Origin: Phoronis australis
Taxonomy: Eukaryota; Phoronida; Phoronidae
Direction of reading: 5' to 3'
DNA: 38,322 bases
NCBI GenBank assembly: GCA_002633005.1
Contig: NMRA01000173.1
Location: forward strand, 160,719-199,040
A program made the position numbers and the translations under genes. Positions 10,561 to 21,800 of this stretch are shown one piece after another (position 1 is the stretch's first letter; every line of letters begins with the position of its first letter). The notes under the pieces were generated by a model. That model saw only the letters and a program-made list of their open reading frames with translations, did not search any database and was not told where the DNA came from.

Positions 10561-10890
10561 GAGAATGCAGAATTATAAAGCAGCAAGAATCGGTCATAGT
10601 TTATTCATTGTGGAAATAAGCTGTTAGAAGTGTCAGTGTTGAACAGGATCTTCAGTATATTAGGTATTTGACATCGATGTTTCAATGTACGGACATAGGT
10701 TTGACTACAGTTACATGTAAGCTAAACTCGTGTTGTATTTGTCTGCTGTCAGCAGCTTAATGTAGTCATAGGTTTGACTACGGTTACATCTAAGCTAAAC
10801 TCGTGATGTATTTGTTTGCTGTCAGCAGCTTAATGTTTGCCATGTTGCACAATAGTTGTTTTACAATAAAATATTTAAAGTTGTGTATGT
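10561..10890 (+). other. NCOA5: NCOA5 3' UTR with polyA signal and a 73-bp direct duplication
   Basis: AATAAA at 10865-10870 is the first canonical polyA signal after the stop and is followed by T/G-rich sequence, giving a 3' UTR of about 320 nt. Within it a 73-bp unit starting CATAGGTTTGACTAC occurs twice (10694 and 10767) with a few substitutions; each copy contains the small palindrome GCTGTCAGCAGC. Confidence 0.75.
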
Positions 10891-12660
10891 TGTTGCTTTC
10901 AAAAAAGGGGAAAATGCGTAATAAAAATTTAGTGTTTCCATTTATGGTTGATTCATGAAGGTGGAAGATCAGTGTGATGCTGGGAATTGAAATGACACTA
11001 ACCTTTTGCGTTCACACCTAAAACTTCATTATAACTGAGTACAGTAGAAGGTGCATTAAATTTCAAAGAGATTTTGCAAAGGAGGTTTGGATAACCAAAG
11101 AACTAACAAATAAGAAATGGTTACTAAAGCTCAGTCTCGGTTCTTATGGGCAACTGAAATGAATATGCACCATTTTGGGAGCTTATTGCATTCTACCTAC
11201 GAAACCCGTCTTTTTTGAGGCTAGTTACCATTCTAAAACTTGATTTCCACTTGTTCCCAAGTCAATTGGAAAGCGTTTTTGCAACTTGGAAATGTTTTTT
11301 TTGGTTATAGCTTGAGATCATGCTTAGTGCATTAAATTACCGACCATCACCAGCCATCTTTTAGAGCCTGGTCAATTTCAAACTGTCATTTCTTTCCAAG
11401 CTCAAAAATGATAGAACTCGTAATTTAATTGAGGATCATTTTAAAACCTGTTTCATAATAATTAGTGGCCAAAAACAAAAAAAAATTCATTTTTGTGATG
11501 AAATGTGGGCTTATAACCTTGAAATTCATGTTTTCAGAATAACTTGGTCGTTTTCAGAAGAATCAACTTGATACCAAGAAGTCAGTGAAGATTTGTTCAT
11601 TACAGCCATGGTTTTATGGTGGCACAAGCCTTGGGATATTGTTATGGAGGAGAATTCATTAACTTTTGTTGCACCCTGTAAAGCATAGTTTTACACTGTC
11701 CTGTATCCTATGTTGCCAAATTCAAAGGTTTGTTTGATAAGTGGTGTAAAAGGTGATATATCTTTTGGAATTTTTTGTAGAAAAAAATCGTTCAAAGTTT
11801 TATCCTAAGTATCTTGAAAGTGCATTAATTTTGAACTGTTGGAATTTTTTTAATCCCTCTTGAATTTACTCATTAAGAATTTAATATGGTAAATCAATGC
11901 AAAATTGTAGATTCTGCAATTATCAATGAAAACGATGGTACTGTCGCGTAATTACACTAGGACCTAGATAAGTTTGTGGTTATACTGTCAATTTTCAAAG
12001 TAAATGGTCAGTTGATCAATTGCTTGTCAATTTAGAATTTTTGCTGTTTAATCATACATAGTAGATTTGCAGCTTTGATATTTTCCTATGCAATTCCCGG
12101 GGGAGGTACCACTCTCCTCCAATATGTATCTCAGTTTGTGGTTAGTGAACAGACGGCATATTTGTCGGGAGAAAAGGCGCCATCGTACCAGGCGCTACTT
12201 GTTAATAGTGGTGTCGTACCCAATGGTGAAACTGGTTGTTGGTCACAGCTTGAGAATATTGTTGGCAGTCCATATGCTATAATTTGTGGTTGCATAGACA
12301 GATGATTTAATCATGCTCAGCGTTTAGTATTTGGGTTGAAGATCTTTGCCACTGCTTCTCAATTTGTAGGAACTTCCTAGAATAAAGCATATTTGTAATG
12401 TGGAGTGTATTTTATCAATCAAATCAGATATTGAAACTTACATATGACGAGTTCATTCATTTATTAGCTATGTCATAATAATTTGAATATGTAAATTTTA
12501 ATAAGCTCTATTCCGTGATTACTCCATGCATTTACATGACAAAAGTATAATTTATAAAGTATTAAACTTGGCTTATGGAACATTGCAGATGCTACAAATA
12601 ATCATTACTAAAAAAAATTTAAGTACATCTTATGTCTTCATCACCTTTTACTTGCATACC

Positions 12661-12706
12661 CAGGTCATATCGCAGGTCATACCGCAGGTCGTACGGCAGG
12701 TCATTG
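12661..12706 (+). repeat. 12-bp tandem repeat, about four units
   Basis: CAGGTCATATCG, CAGGTCATACCG, CAGGTCGTACGG and CAGGTCAT follow one another. Confidence 0.8.
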
Positions 12707-13273
12707 TAATCATTCCAACTTACATATTCACCAAATAGGTTCACAACAGCCTCTCTAGCCATGCCTGTACACATTAAAGTCCTTTCTCCAAGGCCGTAAA
12801 TGCATGTGTATAATCAATGCAGAGAGACTGATAGGATAAGATTTTTTAACACTTCTGAATTGCATAAATGCAGTCATTGTCTTTGGTAGTAAGCAATGAA
12901 TGTTTAAAGTTACCATCACATACCAAGCAAGGGTCATGTCAAAACTTCCTTTTGTTCTGCTGTTTGGTAATTGTGAACCATATTCAGTCTTTACCTTTAC
13001 AAAGTTGGTCTTTTGAAAGACTTGCCACATCGCCAGCAGTGGTACCTCTGTGTACCCTCTTTCCCAACTCATTGTAGCCCAGATTTGACATAACTCCTTC
13101 ACTTGACGATCACATGTACAATCTCGTTTGAACATTCCGTTTATGAATTTTGGAAGATAATATGCGTCATGAACATACATGATTTTTGTGAGAATCTAGG
13201 GTGATTCTTTTGTAGAATGACGAGTGTTTCCCACTAAGGAAATGACCGCATCATATTTTCACCAAGCATTAAT

Positions 13274-13349
13274 TTGTCACTGAATGCTTTAGAACACTGG
13301 TTTTAAATTGTGTCACTCAATGCTTTAGAACACTGGTTTTAAATTGTGC
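13274..13349 (+). repeat. 36-bp direct duplication
   Basis: AATGCTTTAGAACACTGGTT begins at 13283 and 13319; the copies are nearly identical over their whole length. Confidence 0.85.
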
Positions 13350-14408
13350 CTTACTAAGATGAGAAATGATGTCTGGGTTTGCAAAGAGCTTAAAGTTTGT
13401 TATTGCAGACTGCACAAAATGAACTGTGACATTCTAACTTGTATATTCTGGTCTTCAGCAATTACAAGCTGTCAGTTCTCTCTAAGCCCTGAAGTCACCA
13501 CTGATTTGACTAAGGAACAATTTTAGACCAATTTCATAATGGCAAGTGGTCCAAATCAAAAGTTGTTTTTGTGATGTAAGTTGGGTTCGTTACCACTTTA
13601 ACTGTTTTTCAGCTAAAATTAGTTTTTAAAGTTTACACAATATTCTCAGTTTTAGCAACCATATTCTGAAGTTGAAAACTAAAGCATTAATCTCATATTT
13701 ATCTCATGCGTTAGTCGTTCATAAATATTCATTGTGTCTTTTACAGTTCACTTATAATTTGCTGAAAGGTCATTAAGTACTTGACCAAGCAGTGGGATGT
13801 TGGTATACAAAGAAGTGAATGGACCATGTAAGTTACATAAATCTAAATTCATCACAATCAGTGGTGGTTGATTAGTAAGAATTTTAAAGTTACTTGTATA
13901 TTTATCTCGGTGCAAAATGTCTGCTCACAAAGTTTGTACTAGTAGTAACTAATCTCGCCAATTTCGGGATAAATAATTGACAAAGTCACTCTGTTCTTAT
14001 TTTTCAATGTCTTATTGTTGTAAATGTCCTTTTAATATTGTCTGTTGTTGCTATGGAACAACTTAAACATGGTAGAACATTGGTTTGGTGTAATGTATCT
14101 TTTATGAAAAATGAGAAAATAAATTTGACTTTGGTCAGCCATCTTGTGTCCTAAATTGGTAAGATTTTCCAGTATACGTTCTGTTTTGTTGATGCTGTGA
14201 TGATTGTAAAGCTGTGTTCATGTATTTGATATCAGAGTACTTATATCCACTTTGAAAGTACTTCTTTATGCACTGGCATGTTAAAAGTTTGTAGCCCTCG
14301 TACATAGTTGTATGAACATATTGAAGTAATGTGTTAGTTTTGGCATGCATGATTGCTGTTATTGTAATTTTATTTTTGTAGGCATTTCAAAGAGTGTTTG
14401 TCTTGTAG

Positions 14409-14479
14409 AGTACTGGAACAGTTGACCAATATGACTGTCAAGACGATGTCTATATTTGCGAACAAGCTTTAGAAAGAAG
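14409..14479 (+). CDS. Candidate coding exon A of an unrecognised + strand gene
   Basis: Bounded by TTTGTCTTGTAG and GAAGAAG/GTATGTG, this 71-nt stretch is open in one frame and reads GTVDQYDCQDDVYICEQALE before ending in phase 2. Its phase fits candidate exon B (17600-17672), and the joined 48 codons are open. There is also a stronger upstream acceptor (AG at 14380-14381), which would favour a different frame that stops at 14471. The peptide looks protein-like, but I do not recognise it. A non-coding exon is the main alternative. Confidence 0.25.
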
Positions 14480-14806
14480 GTATGTGATCAGACTGACCTC
14501 TATTTTAAGATAAGCAGAACCACTTCAAGACAAGTATTTTTCAAGTTAAATCTGTAACCACTTCAAGAGTATAATTAGAAAACTGTTGGGAACAAAGTTT
14601 AGTGAAAAGCTCAAGGGTATATTTGTTGTGGATGTCAATAATGAGCTGTATTCGACATCTCTTGTGGCATTTTTTTATTTCTCATCTTTCCAGAGAGAGT
14701 TCATACAAAAGTAGATTAGGAAGTACTAAAAGTGATTTTAAGTCAGATTTTGAGAAACAAGATTAGAACCTCAAACTCACGTGTGGGATTATTGTAACCA
14801 GCCTCC

Positions 14807-14986
14807 CGTTCAGTAATGCTAGGACCTCACTGAAAAGCAAGATTTTGCGAGATTGCGTTAGATATTGCCTTTTGTTGAGAACGCTTGACTTTGGCTAGAT
14901 TTTAGCTAGGTCCTAGCATAGGTCCTAGCATAGACCTAGCTAGGTCCTAGCATAGGTCCTACCATAGGACCTAGCGCTACTGAACG
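14807..14986 (+). mobile_element. GTTCAG-family MITE, copy 1 (180 bp)
   Basis: The ends CGTTCAGTAATGCTAGGACC and GGACCTAGCGCTACTGAACG are inverted repeats. The interior matches the reverse complement of 28807-28947 (for example GAGATATTGC/GATATTGCC and TGACTTTG segments). This copy has an extra run of CTAGGTCCTAG palindromes near its right end. I see no convincing target-site duplication. No coding capacity, so non-autonomous. Confidence 0.72.
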
Positions 14987-15160
14987 TACGCCACAATAGA
15001 CGTCACGTCACATTAGGCCTCAGACCCACTTGTCTTTCTATGCATCCTCTGCATTTATTTCTCTCTTAAAATCAGTTGCTCATTAAAAAATATTTTGAAA
15101 ACTTGGGATTTCGATGGGAGGCTTGCAAAGTTCAGAATGGAAATCAGCAAAACATAAAAT

Positions 15161-15352
15161 TAATACTAGACTTGCATTTCAACTGATCGGGGTTGTGTCC
15201 TCATCGCAAGGACTTTCACTGCCATGGTGGTGTTCGGCTGATGATGTAATCAGCGGGGAATGAAACACAGCGCACGGGCCAGCCACGGCAGTTGCTAGTG
15301 AAAGTCCTTGCGATGAGGACGCAATGTCGCTCAATTGAAATGTACAGTATTA
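15161..15352. mobile_element. Long-inverted-repeat (foldback-like) MITE, 192 bp
   Basis: The sequence is nearly one large hairpin. TAATACT...CATTTCAACTGA on the left pairs with TCAATTGAAATG...AGTATTA on the right, and GTCCTCATCGCAAGGACTTT pairs perfectly with its complement at the right. Only a short central loop is unpaired. A related stretch (GTTGTGTCCTCATCTTGAGG) occurs at 28632, so the family may be dispersed. Confidence 0.75.
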
Positions 15353-15973
15353 GTTTTAAGTTTTTTCCTGGTATTTATTTACTGGATCTCCAATATTCAA
15401 CAACTGATTCGAGATGGAAATAGTCAAGGGACATAGTTGAACCAACAAGATGTATTGTAAGTACCATTATAGAGTGCAAACCAGGTTTCCCCTTTTGTGA
15501 TTGGTCAAGTGAAGTTCGTCTCTGAATGACGGTGCAATAAAAAATGTGCATGTGAGTCATCTGCTTTAGAAATGTCAAGATGTTAAATTTCAGAGATGAA
15601 TGAATTCCTAATAATTAGATTGCATTTAAAATACAGGAAAAGAAATTCACCTTATGCCATGGCATTGACTCATCTCTTATATGTAACTACATCAGTCAGT
15701 GTTGATCAGAAAGTGCTAGGATATCAACATGTTCTGATACCTGTTGCCTGGTTGATACAAATAACTCATGTTGGTCATGGTACAGTGTAGTGCAACGAGT
15801 TTTAATGAAATTACTAGTTGAAGATGATTTGAAACTGAAATTAAAATGTGTCATGTCATCTTTTGATTAAAATTTTTTAAAGTCTTAGAAAAATTGGAAA
15901 TCATTCAGGCTTTCGTTTGCAAAATACCAATTTATAAATTATGTGCCAGTGGGGTAGGCAGATCTGGTATTGT

Positions 15974-16332
15974 GTTAAGTGAGGCCTGGTATTTTTAAGT
16001 GAGGCCTGGTATTTTGTTAAGTGAGACCTGGTATTGTGTTAAGTGAGACCTGGTATTGTGTTAAGTGACACCTGATATTGTGTCAAGTGAGACCTGGTAT
16101 TGTGTTAAGTGAGACCTGGTATTGTGTCAAGTGAGACCTGGTATTGTGTCAAGTGAGACCTGATATTGTGTTAAGTGTATCCTGGTATTGTGTCAAGTGA
16201 CACCTGGTATTGTGTCAAGTGACACCTGGTATTGTGTTAATTAAGACCTGATATTGTGTTAAGTGTATCCTGGTATTGTGTTAAGTGAGACCTGGTATTG
16301 TGTTAAGTGTATCCTGGTATTGTGTTAAGTGT
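15974..16332 (+). repeat. 22-bp minisatellite, about 16 units
   Basis: The unit TTAAGTGAGACCTGGTATTG (first 20 of 22 bases) runs for about 360 bp with variants GTGTATCC and GTGACACC interspersed, giving at least three unit types in irregular order. Such an array is expected to vary in length between individuals. Confidence 0.93.
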
Positions 16333-16605
16333 TCTGGAGACGAGTTAGTGACTTACTTTCACTGTGAGTTAGTATTTCTGATTTTAAGCAATAGCGTTTG
16401 AGGCTAGTTTCTCGACTACAAACTTGATTACCTGTTCATACATTCAGTTGATAGTAAGTTAAGGCAGCTTAAAAAATCATGGAGGCTTGCATTACTAATA
16501 CCGGTTTTCACATTTTTAGGAAAAGTTTTTGAGCTGAATTTTTATCTATTATATAAAATGCATTGTTTGCTCAAACTCCTTCTCCCCCGCTCCACTACAG
16601 ACCTT

Positions 16606-16717
16606 CGTTGCGCCGGTTTCGGCACCGCCTTGGTCTCAGGTATTGCCCCGGCCCCCTGTTAGGATTCGAAGTGTCCTATATTTTTCTCGCGGGCCATTTT
16701 TTCACGGATGCGGAGGG
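16606..16717 (+). repeat. Diverged direct repeat, copy 1
   Basis: Contains GGCACCGCCTTGGTCTCAGG and ends near GATGCGGAGGG. It matches 17191-17300 with scattered substitutions and small gaps. Both copies are much richer in GC than their surroundings. Confidence 0.8.
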
Positions 16718-17190
16718 AAGGCAGCTTTGTAGTGGCCTTGGTGATGTTAGTCGGTCGGCTCACGGCCTGGGTGACGTCACCCCGTTGGCTTAATTTCACT
16801 CCCTCCGGCTTAGTCGCATATATAATTCATCAGGCCTGTCGCTGCCCAAATTAATGATGCCTCATTAAAAATTGTTTAATCTTCCTTGAGTAAACTAAAT
16901 TATTTACCCGGGTGTTGGAATGTTGGCGTTCTTCAGTTATTCTGCTGCTAAAATTGCCATGCGCTCTTTGGGCGCCATTGCGTCACCTATTGGCCAATTT
17001 CCATTTTCTTCAATCAACTGCGGGGTTGCGTACAGATCACAACCATCGGAAGTGGTTTCATTTCGTTACAAGTTTTTACTATTTTAGTTCCAGAAAGCCC
17101 AATTTCAGAACAAACTCTCAAGAGATATCGCAAAGTTTTAGGAAATGGCGCCTAGGCCTACGTGCGCGTGTCACGAGTATGCACTGTTTT

Positions 17191-17300
17191 CGTTGCACCC
17201 GTTTTGGCACCGCCTTGGTCCCAGGTAGTGCACCGGCCCTCTATTAGAATCGAGGTGTTCTATTTTTTCTCGTATTCTGTTTTTTTGCAGATGCAGAGGG
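17191..17300 (+). repeat. Diverged direct repeat, copy 2
   Basis: Contains GGCACCGCCTTGGTCCCAGG and ends GATGCAGAGGG. The spacing from copy 1 is about 585 bp. The pair could be the remains of a longer transposon or of a local segmental duplication. Confidence 0.8.
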
Positions 17301-17599
17301 CCTGTTTGTACCTACATAGGATGGTGAAATGTCATCTTGGAAGTGTTTGAACAGATATATGATGGTTGAATGTCATCTTGGCAGTGTTTGAATAGACATT
17401 TGTACACTGCACTCAAGGCTATTGAAGATGTGTTTAACAACTTAAATATTTTATTAGAAAGAGCATGGTTTAGGAAGACGTATTACATCACTTGTATCTC
17501 CATTGGGCAGTTAACATTTTGACATCACATTTTAACTACAGTATACATGATACAACAGCTACTATGATATTGACACAAACATCATTTTTGTGTTTTTAG

Positions 17600-17672
17600 C
17601 CCACATACTCTGACAGCTTTTGCCATGGAAGTAACTATCTTAACATTAAGGAAAGTCTACAGTGGTTTGAAG
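17600..17672 (+). CDS. Candidate coding exon B of an unrecognised + strand gene
   Basis: The acceptor TGTGTTTTTAG and the consensus donor TTGAAG/GTAAGTT frame 73 nt. In the frame continuing exon A it reads SPHTLTAFAMEVTILTLR and then KVYSGLK. An ATG in good context (TTGCCATGG, ATG at 17631) is in the same frame, so this could also be a first coding exon. The donor is one of the best on this strand. The host gene, if real, would run opposite to the PX gene whose exon lies at 18.4-18.8 kb. Confidence 0.28.
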
Positions 17673-18395
17673 GTAAGTTACCTAGCATGCAGATTTCACT
17701 GCTTATAAACACTGCTATATGTTGGAGGTGTGTAGCACTTTGGCTAAAGTACAGACTAGAAACAGTTGATAAACGTGTAATATTTTAAATAGTGGCTTAG
17801 TATTTGTAATATGCCTGGTTTGAACTCTGTTATTTAATAATATTGTTAGTGACTTGACCTTATGCCCATCAACTGGTTGTTTTCTTCATTTAAATTTACA
17901 TTTATTAGTGCTAACATTCACAGAGTTCACATTTCCCATTTACTTGCTATCCTACAATATATGTGTTGACAGTTTTGATAAAATGATCACAATTTAAACA
18001 ACATTTGAACAATACAATATCTTGTGTAGCACAATGACTCACAATAAATAACCAGCATAAATGCAGAAGCCAATGTGAATAGCAAAAGCAGTCGTGAAGT
18101 GACGTACACATCTGCATCAGTCTTCACATGTCAACTGAATCTGCATAATAGTCGCAGTATCAGCCTCTCATTCATCTTCAACAATTCACTTGGTGGCAAA
18201 TGCAGTGGCCCTATTGCGACCTTATGGACTGCACACCTGCCCCTGCTCAATGGAAGACTGCATATTACATCTCCCTGTGTTGTGATTCAGTGCCAATTCT
18301 GCCTCATAAAGCACTCATCCATGAGCCACGCATTATTACAGCTCTCATTCAACATTCCAACCCCTGCTCAATGGCTGTTTCCTCTGTATTCTTAC

Positions 18396-18825
18396 CCACC
18401 ATATCTTTCATCACTTTAGCCTCATCACCCTCGTCATCCTCTTGCTCATCGCCCTCGGAGAAGTAGTCCTCATCTGTCACGTACATGGGTTGATAGTCCT
18501 GTGGTGAGTAGAGGTCACTCTCTAGTGCCATATTATTCATACTGGACATGAGAATCTTGGGTAATTTCTCCAGGTTGGAGCACCACATTGCGCTGGGACT
18601 GAGAGGCAAACCCATGTCCATGTCATCTGACAGAAGTAGTTCTGCGGGACCAAAGTCCATGAAGTACTCGTCGTCATTGTCCACCACTCGCTCGTCGTCA
18701 CCGTCATATTCAGATGTGAGGTCGATGCCCGAGTCGCTCTTCTCAGATGGTGATGACTGTTTGTACGGCTTAGGGTCACCGTGGCGAGACTCGAAGAAAG
18801 ATAGCACCACTGCACTCTGGGATAT
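18396..18825 (-). CDS. PX gene exon 3: end of PX and acidic, Ser/Asp-rich region
   Basis: After the acceptor TAATTACAG it encodes ISQSAVVLSFFESRHGDPKP, closing the PX domain, then a low-complexity segment: SSPSEKSDSGIDLTSE, several Asp/Glu runs and a final EQEDDEGDE cluster. The donor GGTGG/GTAAGA at 18395 is good. If it is not used, the frame stops 16 codons later (TGA near 18351) after EETAIEQGLEC, and a - strand AATAAA (TTTATT at 17901-17906) could end the transcript. The acidic region also carries a DSGxxxxS-like motif. Confidence 0.83.
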
Positions 18826-21800
18826 CTGTAATTAGATGCATATGAATTTTCGTTTAATTTCAGTTTTTTTCATGTTTAAAGGGGACCCTTAGTGCATGCT
18901 TCAATAGTCTCTAAACAATGTCAAGTACTAGCATATGAATTCATGATATGTTTATCAAAAATCATCATGTGATAGTCATGTTTTCAGAAATTGTTTAATT
19001 ATTTTCTCCGTGGTTGTTTAATGCCATTCTTTTTGTATTTGTTTAGTGTCAGCAGCAAGGGGTCTTAATTGTCATGACAGCATTCACTAGGTGGCGCTAA
19101 CAAACAAGGGTTCCCCTTTTTGGCATCTCTATTGAGAGCAGGATGCAGTTCATCAGCTTGGGGCACATGTGTGTAAAGGTACACACGTGATCTACCTGTG
19201 TGCTGGCATTTCTATGAGAAAGGTGTCACTAGTGAAGCTAAGAACTAATGATAGTCGAGTTCCCCATTGCAGTGACAACGACAATTTGTTTTTTGATCTT
19301 GATTTAAAGGTACTCTAAAATTATTAAGAAATGGTTTAGTTGCTTATTTATTGTTCTTGTAAAACTGTGTGGTCACCATGAGTTTTAGGTGATGTTTTGA
19401 GTTTGGCACTGATTAGGGGAATCACAGTACTGGTTCTGTTATCACCCCCATGAGTTGGCTGACCTCTGCAAGATAATTGCTGGCTAATTGATTAATGTAC
19501 ATTTACTGGTTGATGTTGGCATATAGGGAATAGTACACAATATTTATGCACCATGTTGTTTGACCATTTTATGACCAGAAGTTCCCAGTAACCTAATACA
19601 TAATTTATATGTCAAACTCTATTGGAGTCATTCAGTCTCTTTCGTATAGTGTTTCAAGTTTAAAAAATAAAGCTTTGGTTATTAACTGAATGTGGGTGTT
19701 ATTTACAAAGATGTCATACACATGTGGGTGTTGTTCACAAAGACAGCATGCACAAACGGTGGATGACAGTTTCCTGTTCAACACAGTATTACTTCTTTTT
19801 AATAAACAGTTTTACCAGAACTATGTCTAAGCCTTCACAGTGATTGTCACCATTTTGTTGTGAGCTATGCCGTCAAAAGGCTGCTCTGAAATTATATTAA
19901 TAAACATAATTTCCCCAAGTCCCTCCCACGTTCCTTGGCTGACTGCATCTCTGCAAGTTATAATTAAATCGATATTTACTTTTCTATTGTTTTTTTTCTT
20001 TGGTTACTTGTGTGGTTTGAGTGCATGGAAATTGACCATTTCATTTTCTATGGATCAACCACCAGTATACCTGTAGTAAAACTTAGGTACTGCCATCAAG
20101 TAGCATCCTTGAGGTATCTGTTCTGAAATGTTCAGTGAACCTTGACCACCGTGCCTTTTAAAAAATGGCAGTCTTTTTCTTGTAATTACATGTACATGTA
20201 TGTTTGAGGGTAAAATGTTATGACCAGTTCATTATAAATCGAGTTTATGTTGGGCCGTATTGACACGTCTGGGGAGTTAACCGAATCACAAATTATAGAT
20301 TTTAACTTCTAGTAAAGGTATCTTTCTGAAAGTAGAAAATACTAAAGAATTTGTTTTTTTTTGTTTTTCACCAGTAATTGGGTCACGTGACGATGTCTCA
20401 GTAAAATTTATCAAAAAGAAAACGGTAAACTGATGGCAGAATGTCCTCGGATAAAGCGCCATTCAGAAACCGATCAATTTGTGTGTGCTATTTAAATTGA
20501 GTGCTCCGTGGCAGAAGTCGTGCTCAAACAAGTACGGTCAGCCTTTGGCTTTTTAATTAATGCTACAAATCAGATAAACGTTGTAAAAATTAAAGGAGGC
20601 GGTTTACGTCATGCAATAACCCAGCTTATCCAGTGCATGCGTTTTGAAGTTTTATGAAAAACACTCCAGTTTTAAAACTGTAAGTAGTCAAAATTATGAG
20701 TTTGTTTCTTCGATGGCAACGTGGGTTTGGTGCAGTTTTTAGTTTTAGAGGTATGTTTCGGTATCACACAATCAATAATCACGTTCTGGATCTAATCCTT
20801 TTTCATAACAAATTCAAAGATTCCCCAGGTTTCTTGGTACGTCGACGTAATATACTTTGGCTTGCATGAAATGCAAAATTGATTTCGCAGCGTACCAGAT
20901 TACATAGCCTACTGTGCTTTCAAATTGTGAATACATTTAGCAGATGCTGAAATGGGGGACGAACATCCTCGAACGGCTGAAAATTGCTCAGCAACGTCAT
21001 TGAACGAACTACTCGAATCGGTAAAGATTCTTGTGGACAGTGCGTGAATATAATTCTTAATGAAATATCGGGTGCTAGTCACAATGGAGAAAAATGTAAC
21101 TTTTGGCAGACTTTAGTGTATGCGTGAGATAACTGGATTTGAATTACTAGTAAATCTTAAAATTTGAAAGAATTTACATTCATCAGTTGAAATGAAGTAT
21201 TATATGGAATGTGAATTCTAGAGAAGATTGAAGTTCAGTATTTCCAAGTCCTTCAATACCCTAAAGTTGAATTTAGCAGTGATTATTGTGAGACCAAAAT
21301 GACGGGATATTCCGATACTCTTTGCAATGGGATTGTTTAACAAAGAACTCAATTTTGTTATGCACAGACTTCTGAAATAAACCTTTTAAAACGGGTGGGT
21401 ACGGTTTCTTCTGAAACGAAATGCGAAGGCTTACAGAGGTTACATTAAATTGTTCATAAAAAATACAAATCTGGTAATGAGTCCGTAATTAGCAAATTTA
21501 GAAAACAAACAGAACAGAACAGTCAGTAACGGGATTGAACAGATTGTTGCCTAGGTCAGCTATAGCTGCATGGTAGCTGTTGACTTTTCATGCTCCCCGG
21601 AGGTCACCATTAAGCTTCCGACAACATAACCAGAAGCCGTCTTTGATCGCGATTTTTACGCACCAGAATATAAACATGGGTTGACTAAAGGTCAGCCTGA
21701 TAGCCCTTCGGTGTATAATTGGCGAGTGATTTCAGATGCCGTCACAAAAACGGCTTTTTCTGCAATCTCGCACAGCCACTTGCGATGACAGTGTCGTACC

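Larger units (their letters stand above)
10891..14408. other. Region downstream of NCOA5 without a recognised gene
   Basis: AT-rich DNA. It contains a 12-bp tandem (12661-12706), a 36-bp duplication (13274-13349) and a 141-codon open frame on the - strand (12755-13180) that I do not recognise and that has no clear splice context. It may be intergenic or hold distal introns of a neighbouring gene. Confidence 0.4.

Noticed and set aside
12755-13180. 141-codon - strand open frame
   Set aside because: Longest frame in the NCOA5-PX gap, but no recognisable domain and no clear splice or promoter context. Kept only as a note; a protein search would decide.
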